A program made the translations under genes and the position numbers. From Anabaena sp. WA102 (lineage in GTDB: Bacteria; Cyanobacteriota; Cyanobacteriia; Cyanobacteriales; Nostocaceae), in assembly GCF_001277295.1 (NCBI RefSeq), contig NZ_CP011456.1, forward strand, positions 62,001 to 126,000: DNA of 64,000 nucleotides, given 5' to 3'. This document shows, piece after piece, positions 1 through 8,774 of this stretch (the stretch's first letter is position 1; every line of letters begins with the position of its first letter). The notes beneath the pieces were generated by a model that ran no database searches, had not been told where the DNA came from, and was given only the letters and a program-made list of their open reading frames with translations.

Positions 1-927
1 ACCTATTCCGCCTTGTAAAGCAGCTATTCCCACTAGTTTCAGCAGGAGGTTACGAAAACCTATAAGATTTCCACTAGCATAATATTTTGCTAGACGGGGA
101 CTGGCTGACTGCCCCAAGGCATTCACTACTATGTTTCCAGCCATCATCATATAAGCCAAAGCCGTAAAAATACCCAGTTTCCTTTCATTCAAGTAATACT
201 CAATCAAGTATTGAGGAATGTTGGTATTGAGCGAAACTAGCATCATCGCAAACCCCAATGGGAAACAAAGCCATACTAGATGTTTTAGAGTTTTCAGGTG
301 CCAACGAGGTTGCAATTCTGAGATATCTTTTAGCATCAAAAGACCACTAGGAAGGTCATAGCCGAGTAGGACTACAGCCCAAACGCAGACTAACCCAAAT
401 ACACCCCACAAAATATTACCGGATATATATATTCCTCCGCCTAAAAACAGCAATGACAGAAGTCCTTTAATCATCATCGAAATGGCAATCCGATCCATTC
501 GTTCATGCTGCTGAATTAGCCCCTGAAATATATCACTAATAGACTCGAATACCTTGGCTGTTCCTATGAGGAAGATTACTAAAGATGTTTCCCTTTGATA
601 TCCACCTAAAAAGCTAATAACTGTAATAGTTAGAAGTGCCAGTGTTGTTGATATTAGCCTTAACCCAAAGTAATCACTAAACAAAAACTGTTTTTGAGCA
701 TCTGTTGCTTGGACAGCCCTTAGTTGGAGATCTGTAAACATGATTATAGGTGCTGTTACAGCCAACCCCAAGGTAAACTGCCCTACCATTTTTGGGCCGC
801 CAAGTTTAGCCAAAACTACTAACATTCCCCATTGGCAAGCTGAATAAACAAAATTACCAACAAAAGTCCAAGAGAAATTACGACGTAGACTCATGGAATT
901 ATTTTTTTTTGCATTGGCTTTAGTCAT
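1..927 (-). CDS. Oligosaccharide flippase family protein (Wzx-like), C-terminus beyond window
   Basis: The minus-strand frame is open from the left edge to about position 927 and encodes a strongly hydrophobic protein with many predicted membrane helices. It starts with a basic segment (MSLRRNFSWTFVGN) followed by helices, as in MATE/PST-type polysaccharide flippases that move lipid-linked sugar units across the inner membrane. The first in-frame ATG is at 927; a second at 894 gives the MSLRRN start and neither has a strong ribosome site. The frame stays open upstream of 927 into the end of the neighbouring propeller gene, but without another ATG. Its neighbours, a sugar dehydratase and a propeller protein, fit a capsule or O-antigen locus. 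The family call rests on hydrophobic pattern and context, and the 3' end is missing. Confidence 0.75.
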   Translation of the reverse strand, partial: MTKANAKKNNSMSLRRNFSWTFVGNFVYSACQWGMLVVLAKLGGPKMVGQFTLGLAVTAPIIMFTDLQLRAVQATDAQKQFLFSDYFGLRLISTTLALLTITVISFLGGYQRETSLVIFLIGTAKVFESISDIFQGLIQQHERMDRIAISMMIKGLLSLLFLGGGIYISGNILWGVFGLVCVWAVVLLGYDLPSGLLMLKDISELQPRWHLKTLKHLVWLCFPLGFAMMLVSLNTNIPQYLIEYYLNERKLGIFTALAYMMMAGNIVVNALGQSASPRLAKYYASGNLIGFRNLLLKLVGIAALQGGIG

Positions 928-1033
928 GAGATTGAGTCTTTCGTCAGAGGAAATAGTATGAGGGATACCATCTTGAGATTTGACGAGTGAAAGATCAAAA
1001 ATCCCTGCATCAGTGGAATACTCCGAAATAATA

Positions 1034-2017
1034 TCATGAAAATATCTTCTCGAAATCACTGCTATTGAAGCCAAAATTGAAGGAAGAATGATAGCCATCT
1101 ACACAAGCTATCCAGTCACCTTTATTAACTATATGAGGATCAATATTATGCATTCCATCAGCATTCCAACCATATCCACTTGCACCTATGATTGGATTTT
1201 CATTTACTGATTTTTCTGAATAATTTGTTGTACTCAATTCTGTTATTTCAAAAGCCCGAACTTTGTTTCCATAGCGGAATGGCTGACAATCTTGGCTATA
1301 TCTAAAAAGCTTATTATCAAATATTGTCATCCTTCCACCAGGTCTAGCGATATGGAAATCTCTTTGAATAATAGGGCTTTTAGGATGCTCAATCCATTTT
1401 CCCGTTAAGGACTCAGCATAGTATAGCCGCAAAAAATCATTGTTTCCAGTAGTTGTAAATAGCCACCATTTATCTTGAAAATAAACAACGGATGAATCTT
1501 TAAAATTCTGCCCTTCAATTAAGGTGTTTAAGTATGACCACTGTTCAGGAAAATCAGTTGCTTGATAAAGGCGAATAGAATTTGATGCGTTGCTTTCTGG
1601 AACCATATAATAACTATTATCCCATTTAAATACATAGGGATAAGACAAATGGAAAGATTCGCGCAGAATAATTTTTTGATAGTTCCATTCTATGCCATCA
1701 GTGCTTGTTGCCAAGCCAATTTCTCCTCTATTTGTTTCAATGTTCATAACCTCAAAAAACATATACCAAGTCCCATTTTCATAAACCATAAATGGATCAG
1801 CAACAAACTCTGCTGAAACATCTATAACATCTTTAGCTGTTAAAACTGGATTTTTGATATTCTCTTGAGAACTTAACTTAAAAGGTGATTCCCCTGTATA
1901 AATTCCTATTGACCAATCACATTTCCTCCGGACAAAAATTTTTGCAATCTTTTTAAGAGAAGATAAATATGTTGACATTGACAAATTTTCTGTCTGAACT
2001 TTATTGCTTGATTTCAT
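1034..2017 (-). CDS. Five-bladed beta-propeller protein related to the GINT1 N-terminal domain
   Basis: This 327-residue protein has the repeated W/Y-rich blade pattern of GH43/GH68-like propellers: ADPF at about 73-76, YPYVF at about 126-130, PES at 140-142, KDSS at 173-176 and ARPGG at 224-228. These landmarks match the domain at the N-terminus of plant glucosamine inositolphosphorylceramide transferases, which also occurs alone or beside formyltransferases in bacterial polysaccharide loci. The role is probably binding or processing of a sugar during surface-glycan synthesis; no reaction can be assigned. No signal peptide is evident. It lies between a flippase and a CapD-type dehydratase on the same strand, 58 bp from the latter, so co-transcription is likely. 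Confidence 0.7.
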   Translation of the reverse strand: MKSSNKVQTENLSMSTYLSSLKKIAKIFVRRKCDWSIGIYTGESPFKLSSQENIKNPVLTAKDVIDVSAEFVADPFMVYENGTWYMFFEVMNIETNRGEIGLATSTDGIEWNYQKIILRESFHLSYPYVFKWDNSYYMVPESNASNSIRLYQATDFPEQWSYLNTLIEGQNFKDSSVVYFQDKWWLFTTTGNNDFLRLYYAESLTGKWIEHPKSPIIQRDFHIARPGGRMTIFDNKLFRYSQDCQPFRYGNKVRAFEITELSTTNYSEKSVNENPIIGASGYGWNADGMHNIDPHIVNKGDWIACVDGYHSSFNFGFNSSDFEKIFS

Positions 2018-2075
2018 ATTTTTCTACAGATTTATTAACACTACGAAGATAAAAGCAGCAAAAATCTTAATCTAT

Positions 2076-4121
2076 TTAGGCAATTTTGGGTTTGGTACTT
2101 TTCGGAATATTTATCCAACTATTTGATGTGTGATTAGTAAATTGACCAGGCTCTAACAAACTTATTTCTTCTGGCAATTTTGGTTTATAACCTGCCACTA
2201 ATTGTGACAGCAATAGCATAATCGAATCAGCATCATTTTTAGCTGCTACTCCCAGTAAAGTTTCTACCGTAATATCCAAATAACTAGGAATAATCTGGCT
2301 CGCATTTTTCACAATTAACAGTTTTTCATGCTCCGTCTTTTCATATTCTTCTCCCTCAATAAACAATTCTTCAAATAACTTTTCCCCTGGTCTTAAACCT
2401 GTAAATACTATGTCAATATCTTTGTTAACCTCATATCCTGAAAGATGAATTAGTTCTTTTGCTAAATCTACAATTTTCACCGGTTCACCCATATTTAGCA
2501 TTAAGACTTCACCACTACGACCCAGGACAGATGCTTGTAAAACCAGTTGCACTGCCTCTGGTATGGTCATAAAGTAACGGCAAATATCGGGATGAGTAAC
2601 TGTAATTGGTCCACCTGCTAAGATTTGTTTTTGGAAAGTAGGAACTACGCTACCTCGACTCCCTAAAACATTCCCAAAACGCACAGCTACATAAGATTTA
2701 CCACTTTGTTTTGCAGCTTGTAAAACTAACATTTCGGCTACTCTCTTACTAGCACCCATGACATTAGTAGGATTAACTGCTTTATCTGTGGAAATCATCA
2801 CAAAATGTTCAACATTATATTGCAGTGCTACCTGTATTAAATTCCGTGTACCAATCACATTATTAGTAATTGCTTCTGCGGGATTTAATTCCATCAGAGG
2901 GACGTGTTTATGAGCAGCAGCATGAAAAATTACATCTGGTTTAAATCTCTCAAAAGCGTATTCCAATCTCGACCGCACTCGAATATCAGCAATGAATGTA
3001 TAAATCTGCGGTATATTGATGACTGATTGACCATTATTTTTGAGAATTTGGATTAGTTGTTCTAGTTCTTGTTGGATATTGAAAACAGAATTTTCTCCAT
3101 GTCCAATCAGGATGATTTTAGCTGGATGACAACGGAAAATTTGCCGGCATAGTTCACTCCCAATTGATCCTCCTGAACCTGTAATTAAAACTGTTTTATC
3201 TTTAATAAATTTAGACACCCTTTTAATGTCTATATGAATAGGTTCTCGTCTGAGTAAGTCTTCAATTTTGATATCTCTAATACTATCCAATCGGACACGA
3301 CCATTGAGGATTTCATGTATTCCTGGTAAAGTGCTAGGTTGGACTCCATTGGCTTGACAAATATCAACAATTTCTCGAATAATTTGTCCAGAAACTGTAG
3401 GCATGGCAATAATAATTTTCTGAATTTTTAATGTTTTGATTACCTCAGAAATTTTATAGCGATCGCCCAATACCGGAATTCCCCGTAAATGTATATGCTG
3501 TTTTTTGATATCGTCATCAATAAAGCCTACAGGATAAACCCCAGACTGGGGATTTCTTTGCATATCTTCCACAAGAGAAACCCCCGCATTACCCGCACCA
3601 ATAATCAGCACTCTCTCCCTATGCTTAGATATTTTCTGTCTATGATTTACCCTTTCTACAACCCGCACACTAAACCGTAGCGCAATCACACAAATACCAG
3701 AAAGTATTCCCTCCAAAATCGGTAGTGATTGCGGAAGATTACCTAATAGCATATTGAATGTTTTATCCAATATATTAAATAGCGTTGTTTGGATGACTAT
3801 CACACCCATCATCAACATGACTATATAGATTACTTCCTCAATACTTGCATATCGCCAATAGCGTTTATAAAAACCACAGCCCCAAAAAACAATTAGTTTA
3901 ACTACTAAAAATAAAATTGTAGCAACTTCTAACTGTGAAATATATTCTTGCAAATTCAGATCACCATCTAAACGCAAGAATAATGCTAACAATGGTGTCA
4001 TCGCAAAAATAGTAATATCAAAAATAAACCAATGTCTATTTCTAACTTTACTTAATTGATGGGATAAGGTTTTAATTGTTTTCTGAACAGTAAAATGAGA
4101 GACGAAAAACAGGATATTCAC
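2076..4121 (-). CDS. Membrane-anchored UDP-sugar 4,6-dehydratase/epimerase (CapD/WbpM/FlaA1 family)
   Basis: The 681-residue protein has about four N-terminal membrane helices (roughly residues 30-155), a first Rossmann-like domain with GAGNAG at 175-180, and a catalytic SDR domain with GSGGSIG at 315-321. The active-site stretch STDKAVNPTNVMGASKR (444-460) has Met in place of the usual Tyr of YxxxK, which is normal for the large WbpM/PglF-type 4,6-dehydratases. Such enzymes convert UDP-GlcNAc to a 4-keto-6-deoxy sugar at the membrane, early in capsule, O-antigen or glycan synthesis. It appears to be the first gene of the minus-strand run continuing to the left edge. Length and architecture are typical. 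Exact substrate and symbol cannot be told from sequence. Confidence 0.92.
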   Translation of the reverse strand: MNILFFVSHFTVQKTIKTLSHQLSKVRNRHWFIFDITIFAMTPLLALFLRLDGDLNLQEYISQLEVATILFLVVKLIVFWGCGFYKRYWRYASIEEVIYIVMLMMGVIVIQTTLFNILDKTFNMLLGNLPQSLPILEGILSGICVIALRFSVRVVERVNHRQKISKHRERVLIIGAGNAGVSLVEDMQRNPQSGVYPVGFIDDDIKKQHIHLRGIPVLGDRYKISEVIKTLKIQKIIIAMPTVSGQIIREIVDICQANGVQPSTLPGIHEILNGRVRLDSIRDIKIEDLLRREPIHIDIKRVSKFIKDKTVLITGSGGSIGSELCRQIFRCHPAKIILIGHGENSVFNIQQELEQLIQILKNNGQSVINIPQIYTFIADIRVRSRLEYAFERFKPDVIFHAAAHKHVPLMELNPAEAITNNVIGTRNLIQVALQYNVEHFVMISTDKAVNPTNVMGASKRVAEMLVLQAAKQSGKSYVAVRFGNVLGSRGSVVPTFQKQILAGGPITVTHPDICRYFMTIPEAVQLVLQASVLGRSGEVLMLNMGEPVKIVDLAKELIHLSGYEVNKDIDIVFTGLRPGEKLFEELFIEGEEYEKTEHEKLLIVKNASQIIPSYLDITVETLLGVAAKNDADSIMLLLSQLVAGYKPKLPEEISLLEPGQFTNHTSNSWINIPKSTKPKIA

Positions 4122-4692
4122 ATCAACATCTCCAGGAAAATATATGAAATCTTTTCACTAGATAAACACCTGAGATTTTAATTGTTAATCTCAAAGACAT
4201 GACATATTCAAATCACCGTCTTGCAGCAGAAGTCAGGATTCAGGATTCAGAAGTAAAACTGGCTTACTGTCCGGCTTAAAATTTAGATTCTGTACCTCAT
4301 TAATCTGCAATCTGCTCCCTTCCAATCACCCTCTTAAATAATTAATTATGTGGTGATTTACAAAAATAAATCTTCACCAATTAAATGAAAATGTCATAGC
4401 GTTGATAAATATCAACTAAACATAAACATTAATGTATGGGTTATTATTTTTTATCTTGAACTTATAGAGGTTTTATCAAATTTCCACTGCTTAAGTCATG
4501 CCAGTTTGACACAAATTCCCTATTAAATAAAAATAATAGCAGCAAGTATAGTGTTTACACCATATCTGCTGCTTGATTGGAGCGAAAACTCCGATTGTTG
4601 ACTTTTAATCCAACTATTAAAAATTCATAAACAGCCTGTTGAATTTGCTGTGTGAATTTTTAATTACTAATGTTTAATTCTGTTTTGCGTTA
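4122..4692. other. Intergenic region, no gene seen
   Basis: About 570 bp of AT-rich sequence between the dehydratase and ilvN. It holds a short repeat (AGGATTCAGGATTCAG near 4231-4247) and no convincing reading frame or RNA. The dehydratase promoter probably lies in its left part, as that gene reads leftwards. No clear promoter boxes could be assigned. Confidence 0.5.
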
Positions 4693-5211
4693 CTAGACTT
4701 TTGCTTGTAACGACTTCAGTAATTCAGTATTCACACCCGATTCACGAGTCAGAGAAATTTTACCTGTGCGAGCAATTTCTCTCAATCCAAATTTCTGTAG
4801 CACTTGCACAATCGCTACCATTTTACCAGGATCACCAACAACTTCCAAGGTCAAAGAATCTTCAGCCACATCTACAATTCGCGCTCGGAAAATCTGAGAC
4901 AATTCAATAATCTCCGAACGATTAATGCTAGTAGCATTAACCTTGAGAAGCATCAATTCTCTTTCTACACAAGGAATTTCTGTAATATCCTGCACTTTGA
5001 GAACATTAACCAACTTATATAGTTGTTTAGTAAGTTGCTCAATAATGCGATCATCGCCAGGGACAACCATCGTAATTCGGGATACTCCATTCTGTTCCGC
5101 AGGTCCCACAGCCAGGCTTTCAATATTAAAACCCCGACGAGCAAATAAACTAGCAATGCGGGATAGAACCCCCGCTTCATCTTCCACAATAACTGACAGC
5201 GTATGTTTCAT
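4693..5211 (-). CDS. ilvN: Acetolactate synthase small (regulatory) subunit
   Basis: The 172-residue protein begins MKHTLSVIVEDEAGVLSRIA, the hallmark N-terminal ACT domain (about residues 2-78) of IlvN/IlvH, followed by the second regulatory domain with ELMLLKV near 85. It binds the catalytic subunit IlvB, activates it and confers feedback inhibition by valine, controlling the first common step of branched-chain amino acid synthesis. Length is standard. It stands alone here: ilvB is not in the window, and ilvC is 58 kb away, as expected for dispersed cyanobacterial ilv genes. A possible hairpin precedes the start codon. Confidence 0.96.
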   Translation of the reverse strand: MKHTLSVIVEDEAGVLSRIASLFARRGFNIESLAVGPAEQNGVSRITMVVPGDDRIIEQLTKQLYKLVNVLKVQDITEIPCVERELMLLKVNATSINRSEIIELSQIFRARIVDVAEDSLTLEVVGDPGKMVAIVQVLQKFGLREIARTGKISLTRESGVNTELLKSLQAKV

Positions 5212-5239
5212 CGGCGACTAAAGGAGCATGACATGAACG

Positions 5240-5295
5240 CAGACCGGCACTCATGACTGCAAAGCGAGTTTCTACTACGCTGCATTGTCGGTCTG
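5240..5295 (-). promoter_or_regulatory. Predicted long hairpin in the ilvN 5' leader
   Basis: Reading towards ilvN, CAGACCG at the far end pairs with CGGTCTG close to the gene, and inside it GCAGCG can pair with CGCTTTGC, giving a long interrupted stem about 30 nt upstream of the ilvN ATG. It could be a leader structure, a terminator of upstream transcription or a repeat. No leader peptide was recognised. Seen by eye only; no folding was computed. Confidence 0.35.
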
Positions 5296-5573
5296 AATTT
5301 TTATTTTATACTTAATAATTGCAATCATTCCGTTCCTGTGGAAAACTTATCTATAAGAATAATATTTAATTTTTGTATCCCTTACGGGAGGTATCAGCCA
5401 TAAATATCCGTAAGATGTGTTGGCGACAGAGTAATACACCATGATCATAAATATCTAACTCTTAGCAGGAATATTACTAATTTAGATATATCTATTTTCA
5501 AAGGTAGATGCAGCCTTTAAATTAACGCCATATATTGTCATCAGCAGTGAAAATTGACAGGAACAAAGTATTT

Positions 5574-5912
5574 ATGGGTTGGTTACAAAGAATGTTTGGC
5601 TTAGAAAAATCGGAAAGCACCCAAGTTAATCCAAATTCTAGCTATGATGCTAATACACAAACCATAGAGCCAGAACGTATAGGACTAAATGGAGAATATG
5701 ATCAAAGTGGTTTAGCCAAGCGAGTAGCATTAGCATTTGATCAAGATCCTGACCTTAATGATATTGATACTCTCTGGGTTGCTCAAACAGGTAGCATTGT
5801 GGTACTAAAAGGTCAAGTTCCCACTCAGGATATTCTTAATCAACTAGTTGCCGTAGCTCACACTGTTGATGGCACTACAAATGTTGATACTACACAAGTT
5901 AATTTAAATTAG
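5574..5912 (+). CDS. BON domain-containing protein
   Basis: ATG at 5574 is preceded by AGGAACA about 10 nt upstream and is preferred over a TTG at 5535, giving 112 residues. The C-terminal half, from about LAKRVALAFDQDPDLNDIDTL to the end, has the alpha-beta-beta-alpha-beta pattern of a BON domain, with the typical GSIVVLKGQV strand and a closing DGTTNVDTTQVN. BON domains bind membranes or other proteins and occur in osmotic-shock proteins such as OsmY. No signal peptide is visible, so it may be cytoplasmic. The function is unknown and the gene appears monocistronic. Confidence 0.8.
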   Translation: MGWLQRMFGLEKSESTQVNPNSSYDANTQTIEPERIGLNGEYDQSGLAKRVALAFDQDPDLNDIDTLWVAQTGSIVVLKGQVPTQDILNQLVAVAHTVDGTTNVDTTQVNLN

Positions 5913-5990
5913 ATTAATTAGGGTTTGCTGAATAAGTTGTTGATGAGGACAGGAAGTAGGGGTAGATGTTTACCAATTACCCATTACCCA

Positions 5991-6893
5991 TTACCCATTA
6001 CCAATCCAATCTAAAATCGCCTGGTTAACTTGTTCTGGTGATTCGTCATGGGGACAATGACCGACATCTTCCAGATATAGCAATTGCAATCTTTCATTGT
6101 AGCCCACAAATTGATTTGCTAGTTTTGGCGGCACAAATCGGTCTTTTGTTCCCCAAATTAACAGCATAGGAATTGTTAAGTTTGGTAAAATTTTCTTGAC
6201 ACTAGGACTAAAGTTAATCCCTGTTGTGGCTTTGAACAAGGCTCTAAAGGCACGAGCAGATCCCCTATCCTGGGGTGGTCCTGCTAAAATATCTATAAGT
6301 TCATCAGTAATAGCTTCGGGATTGGCATAAGCTAAACTAGCCCAAGGGCGCAGCACACTAGGACGACGCACAAAATAAAATATCGGTTTCAATATTAATC
6401 TGGAAGTAAATATACTTTTAATCCCGCTGACAAGAGGTTGCAAAGCAGTCGGAATCATTTCTTGTTCCAAATTAGGATCAGGTAAACTGATCATCACTAT
6501 CCCCTGTATCATGTCAGGATGGTTGGCGGCTGCGACGAGAGAAATCAGTGAACCGATGGAATTACCTACCAAAACAACTGGTTGACGGATAAAAGTTTTC
6601 CAAAAATCGTAAACCTGCTCTACCCACAGTTCCACATTGTAGTTAGTTGCAGCTTTTTCCGAAGCCCCAAAACCAATCATGTCCAAAGCGTAAACCGTGT
6701 GAGACTTACCCAAAACCTCTAAATTATGTCGCCAATGACCAATGGAAGCGCCGAAACCATGAAGTAAAATTAAGGGTGTTGTTCTTGCATAATCATGGGG
6801 AGGACGAATATAAGTATAACGGGTTTGCCAACCACGCCACACCCAATCCCTTTGATTACCAACTCTTTGCTGCCAATCTCTTGCGGTAGTCAC
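5991..6893 (-). CDS. Alpha/beta-fold hydrolase
   Basis: The 300-residue protein is a complete alpha/beta hydrolase: oxyanion-hole HGFG at about 45-48, nucleophile elbow GNSIGS with Ser112, acid Asp251 in GTKDRF and catalytic His279 in VGHCPHDE. This is the epoxide hydrolase/haloperoxidase-like branch that is common in cyanobacteria and plant plastids. Substrate cannot be inferred. No signal peptide. The stop codon lies in a run of ATTACCC repeats (5978-6003). The gene is single, with a 151-bp mobile repeat just upstream of its start that may separate it from its original promoter. Confidence 0.9.
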   Translation of the reverse strand: MTTARDWQQRVGNQRDWVWRGWQTRYTYIRPPHDYARTTPLILLHGFGASIGHWRHNLEVLGKSHTVYALDMIGFGASEKAATNYNVELWVEQVYDFWKTFIRQPVVLVGNSIGSLISLVAAANHPDMIQGIVMISLPDPNLEQEMIPTALQPLVSGIKSIFTSRLILKPIFYFVRRPSVLRPWASLAYANPEAITDELIDILAGPPQDRGSARAFRALFKATTGINFSPSVKKILPNLTIPMLLIWGTKDRFVPPKLANQFVGYNERLQLLYLEDVGHCPHDESPEQVNQAILDWIGNG

Positions 6894-6910
6894 AGTTATC
6901 TCTTAGTGAT

Positions 6911-7061
6911 TAAGTAGGTGAACACAATAAAACCAAACTGTGTAAAGAAACGTAAAATCGCTGAAAACTTCTTTACTCTTGCCTCTTGCCTCTTGCCTCT
7001 TGCCTCTTGCCTCTTGCCTCTTGCCTTGCTATGACGACAATTTTCAACGCCAACCTACTTA
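6911..7061. mobile_element. MITE family E, copy 1 (AAGTAGGT inverted ends, TTGCCTC array inside)
   Basis: A 151-bp segment bounded by TAAGTAGGTG and CAACCTACTTA. The inside contains about seven tandem TTGCCTC heptamers (roughly 6975-7026) and conserved flanks (AAAACCAAACTGTGTAAAG, CGACAATTTTCAACGCC). Related copies lie at 10909-11039 and 28970-29121, with different internal repeat numbers. No clear target duplication was found at this copy. Confidence 0.8.
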
Positions 7062-7444
7062 GTTGGAAACTACTAATTTTGTGCGTTGTTTCTTAATATG
7101 TTACATTATATTTGGTTAGCTTCAATGTATACCTAATTTTGCTATCATAGAAACATCTTCTAGATATCATACCTCTATGTATCTCAGAAGAAAATTGTAA
7201 CAATAGTTATTAGTGTCAAATATCATGTAATTTACATTAAATAATGCAGTGGAATCAACTCAGAGTCCGGCTATACAGTCAACGACTTGATCGAACTTCT
7301 CTTATAAATTTGCTACACTAGAGAGGGATATTCATTTTCCAATTCTGAGTTACTGTTGTATTTTGCCTTCAATGGCATATCAGACTAAACTAACTAAATC
7401 AAGACCAGTCCAAAATCTTAACTAAAGAGCTGCCACTAATCATA

Positions 7445-7978
7445 ATGCCTGTGATTGAGAAAAAAAGAACTCGCGATCTGCCCCAAATTAACGAACGGAT
7501 TCGCTTCCCGAAAATTCGGGTGATTGACACTGATGGCGCACAACTGGGAATTATAACTCCGCAGGAAGCGATACAATTAGCAGAGGAAAAGGAATTAGAC
7601 CTAGTGCTAATTAGTGACAAGGCTGATCCGCCAGTATGTCGAATAATGGACTATGGGAAATATAAGTTTGAGCAGGAGAAGAAGGCGCGGGAAGCCCGGA
7701 AGAAGCAGCACACAGCTGATGTAAAAGAAGTGAAGATGCGCTACAAGATAGAAGAACATGACTATAATGTGCGCGTTAAACAAGCCGAACGCTTCCTCAA
7801 AGATGGCGATAAAGTTAAGGCTACTGTGATGTTCCGAGGGCGGGAAATTCAACACAGTGACTTGGCAGAAACGTTGCTTAAACGAATGGCTACGGATTTA
7901 GAGCCTTTTGGTGAACTTCAGCAAGCACCGAAGAAAGAAGGGCGGAATATGATGATGCTGATTTCACCAAAAAAATAA
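7445..7978 (+). CDS. infC: Translation initiation factor IF-3
   Basis: The 177-residue protein is near-canonical cyanobacterial IF-3: N-terminal domain INERIRFPKIRVID, the family signature region LVLISDKADPPVCRIMDYGK, a Lys/Arg-rich linker and the C-terminal domain ending RNMMMLISPKK. IF-3 binds the 30S subunit, prevents premature 50S joining and checks the initiator tRNA-start codon pair. It begins with ATG, unlike the AUU start of enterobacterial infC. Usual neighbours rpmI and rplT are absent. About 550 bp separates it from the preceding gene, half of it a mobile repeat, so its promoter should lie in 7062-7444. Confidence 0.97.
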   Translation: MPVIEKKRTRDLPQINERIRFPKIRVIDTDGAQLGIITPQEAIQLAEEKELDLVLISDKADPPVCRIMDYGKYKFEQEKKAREARKKQHTADVKEVKMRYKIEEHDYNVRVKQAERFLKDGDKVKATVMFRGREIQHSDLAETLLKRMATDLEPFGELQQAPKKEGRNMMMLISPKK

Positions 7979-7991
7979 TTTTGTCAACAAC

Positions 7992-8093
7992 CTAGTACAG
8001 GTTGGCGTAAATAATATGACTATTAAAAGCTCCGAAAATTTGATTGATTAAGGGCTTGAAAATGGTTCGTTCACTTACACCGTGTTGTACTAG
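7992..8093. mobile_element. MITE family B, copy 1 (CTAGTACA ends)
   Basis: A 102-bp element with inverted ends: CTAGTACAGGTTGGCGTAA on the left, and CTAGTACAACACGGTGTAAG as the reverse complement of the right. It lies just after infC. Related full copies are at 21599-21709 and 36610-36813, with half copies near 8414, 8559 and 46094. It contains no reading frame, so movement would need a transposase supplied elsewhere. Confidence 0.8.
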
Positions 8094-8220
8094 AGCTTAT
8101 GGCTTTAAAGCTCGGTCAATGTCTTCATGGAAGAGTAGCCGAGAAGCCCACACTCACCTGTTCGCGCAAGCGTGCCGCAAGGCATAAGGGAGTGTGTGGA
8201 GTATGTCACTAATAGGATCT
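8094..8220 (+). ncRNA. Structured segment, possibly a decayed IS200/IS605 right end (omega-RNA-like)
   Basis: The segment contains CTCGG...CCGAG (about 8113-8145) followed by CCCACACTC pairing with GAGTGTGTGG across a GC-rich loop (about 8149-8201), ending GGAGTATGTCAC. This hairpin series resembles the right end and guide-RNA region downstream of TnpB genes in cyanobacterial IS605-type elements. No tnpB or tnpA frame is adjacent, so if correct it is a solo relic. The assignment rests on my memory of the pattern and is uncertain. Confidence 0.3.
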
Positions 8221-8774
8221 AAAATTGACACCGGGAAGATTTGTCCCATTCCCTCAGCATTCATCCATAATTAGATTTATGTCAATTTATTCTAAAATGA
8301 TAGTCCTGACGGCTGAGTGCGAAAAATAATCCTCAGTTGTTCAGGACTTTTGCTATGTTATGAAACAAGAGTCACCGGGTACTATTAAAGCACAGGAAAG
8401 TTTATGGGTGAATCTAGTACAGCATGGCGCAAATAAAGCAACCATTCTTAATAGCCATTACGGGTTGGGGTAAATAAATTTCATGCTGTTATTGATGAAT
8501 CGTTTCTGGGCGCAGACCCTGCGCCCCTACTTTCTGAATTTTTCATGGTCAGAATCTACTAGTACAGCTTGGCGGAAATAATATGACTATTAAAATTTTC
8601 TCTGTTCTCTGTTAAGAGTTTCCTGCCTTCACGGTTATATCATGCTAAAGAACAGGGACGCGATCGCTATTGTATGGCAGAATAGGGTATTGCCAAGAGT
8701 TTTTGCTAATTACCAAATTATTTGCTAATATTTTTCAAAAGATAATATTAAAATTAAGGTAAATTTGTACCACT
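8221..8774. repeat. Repeat-rich intergenic region with two partial MITE B copies and a GC palindrome
   Basis: No gene seen. Partial family-B ends start at 8414 (CTAGTACAGCATGGCGC) and 8559 (CTAGTACAGCTTGGCGG). Between them is a GC-rich palindrome, GGGCGCAGACCCTGCGCCCC (8508-8527), related to those at 20480, 33923 and 44395. An HIP1 octamer lies near 8660. The promoter of the following gene should lie at the right end. Confidence 0.65.

Noticed and set aside
6975..7026. Regular TTGCCTC tandem units looking like a CRISPR or minisatellite array
   Set aside because: The units are directly adjacent 7-mers without spacers, inside a transposon-like element present at three sites. No cas genes are in the window.
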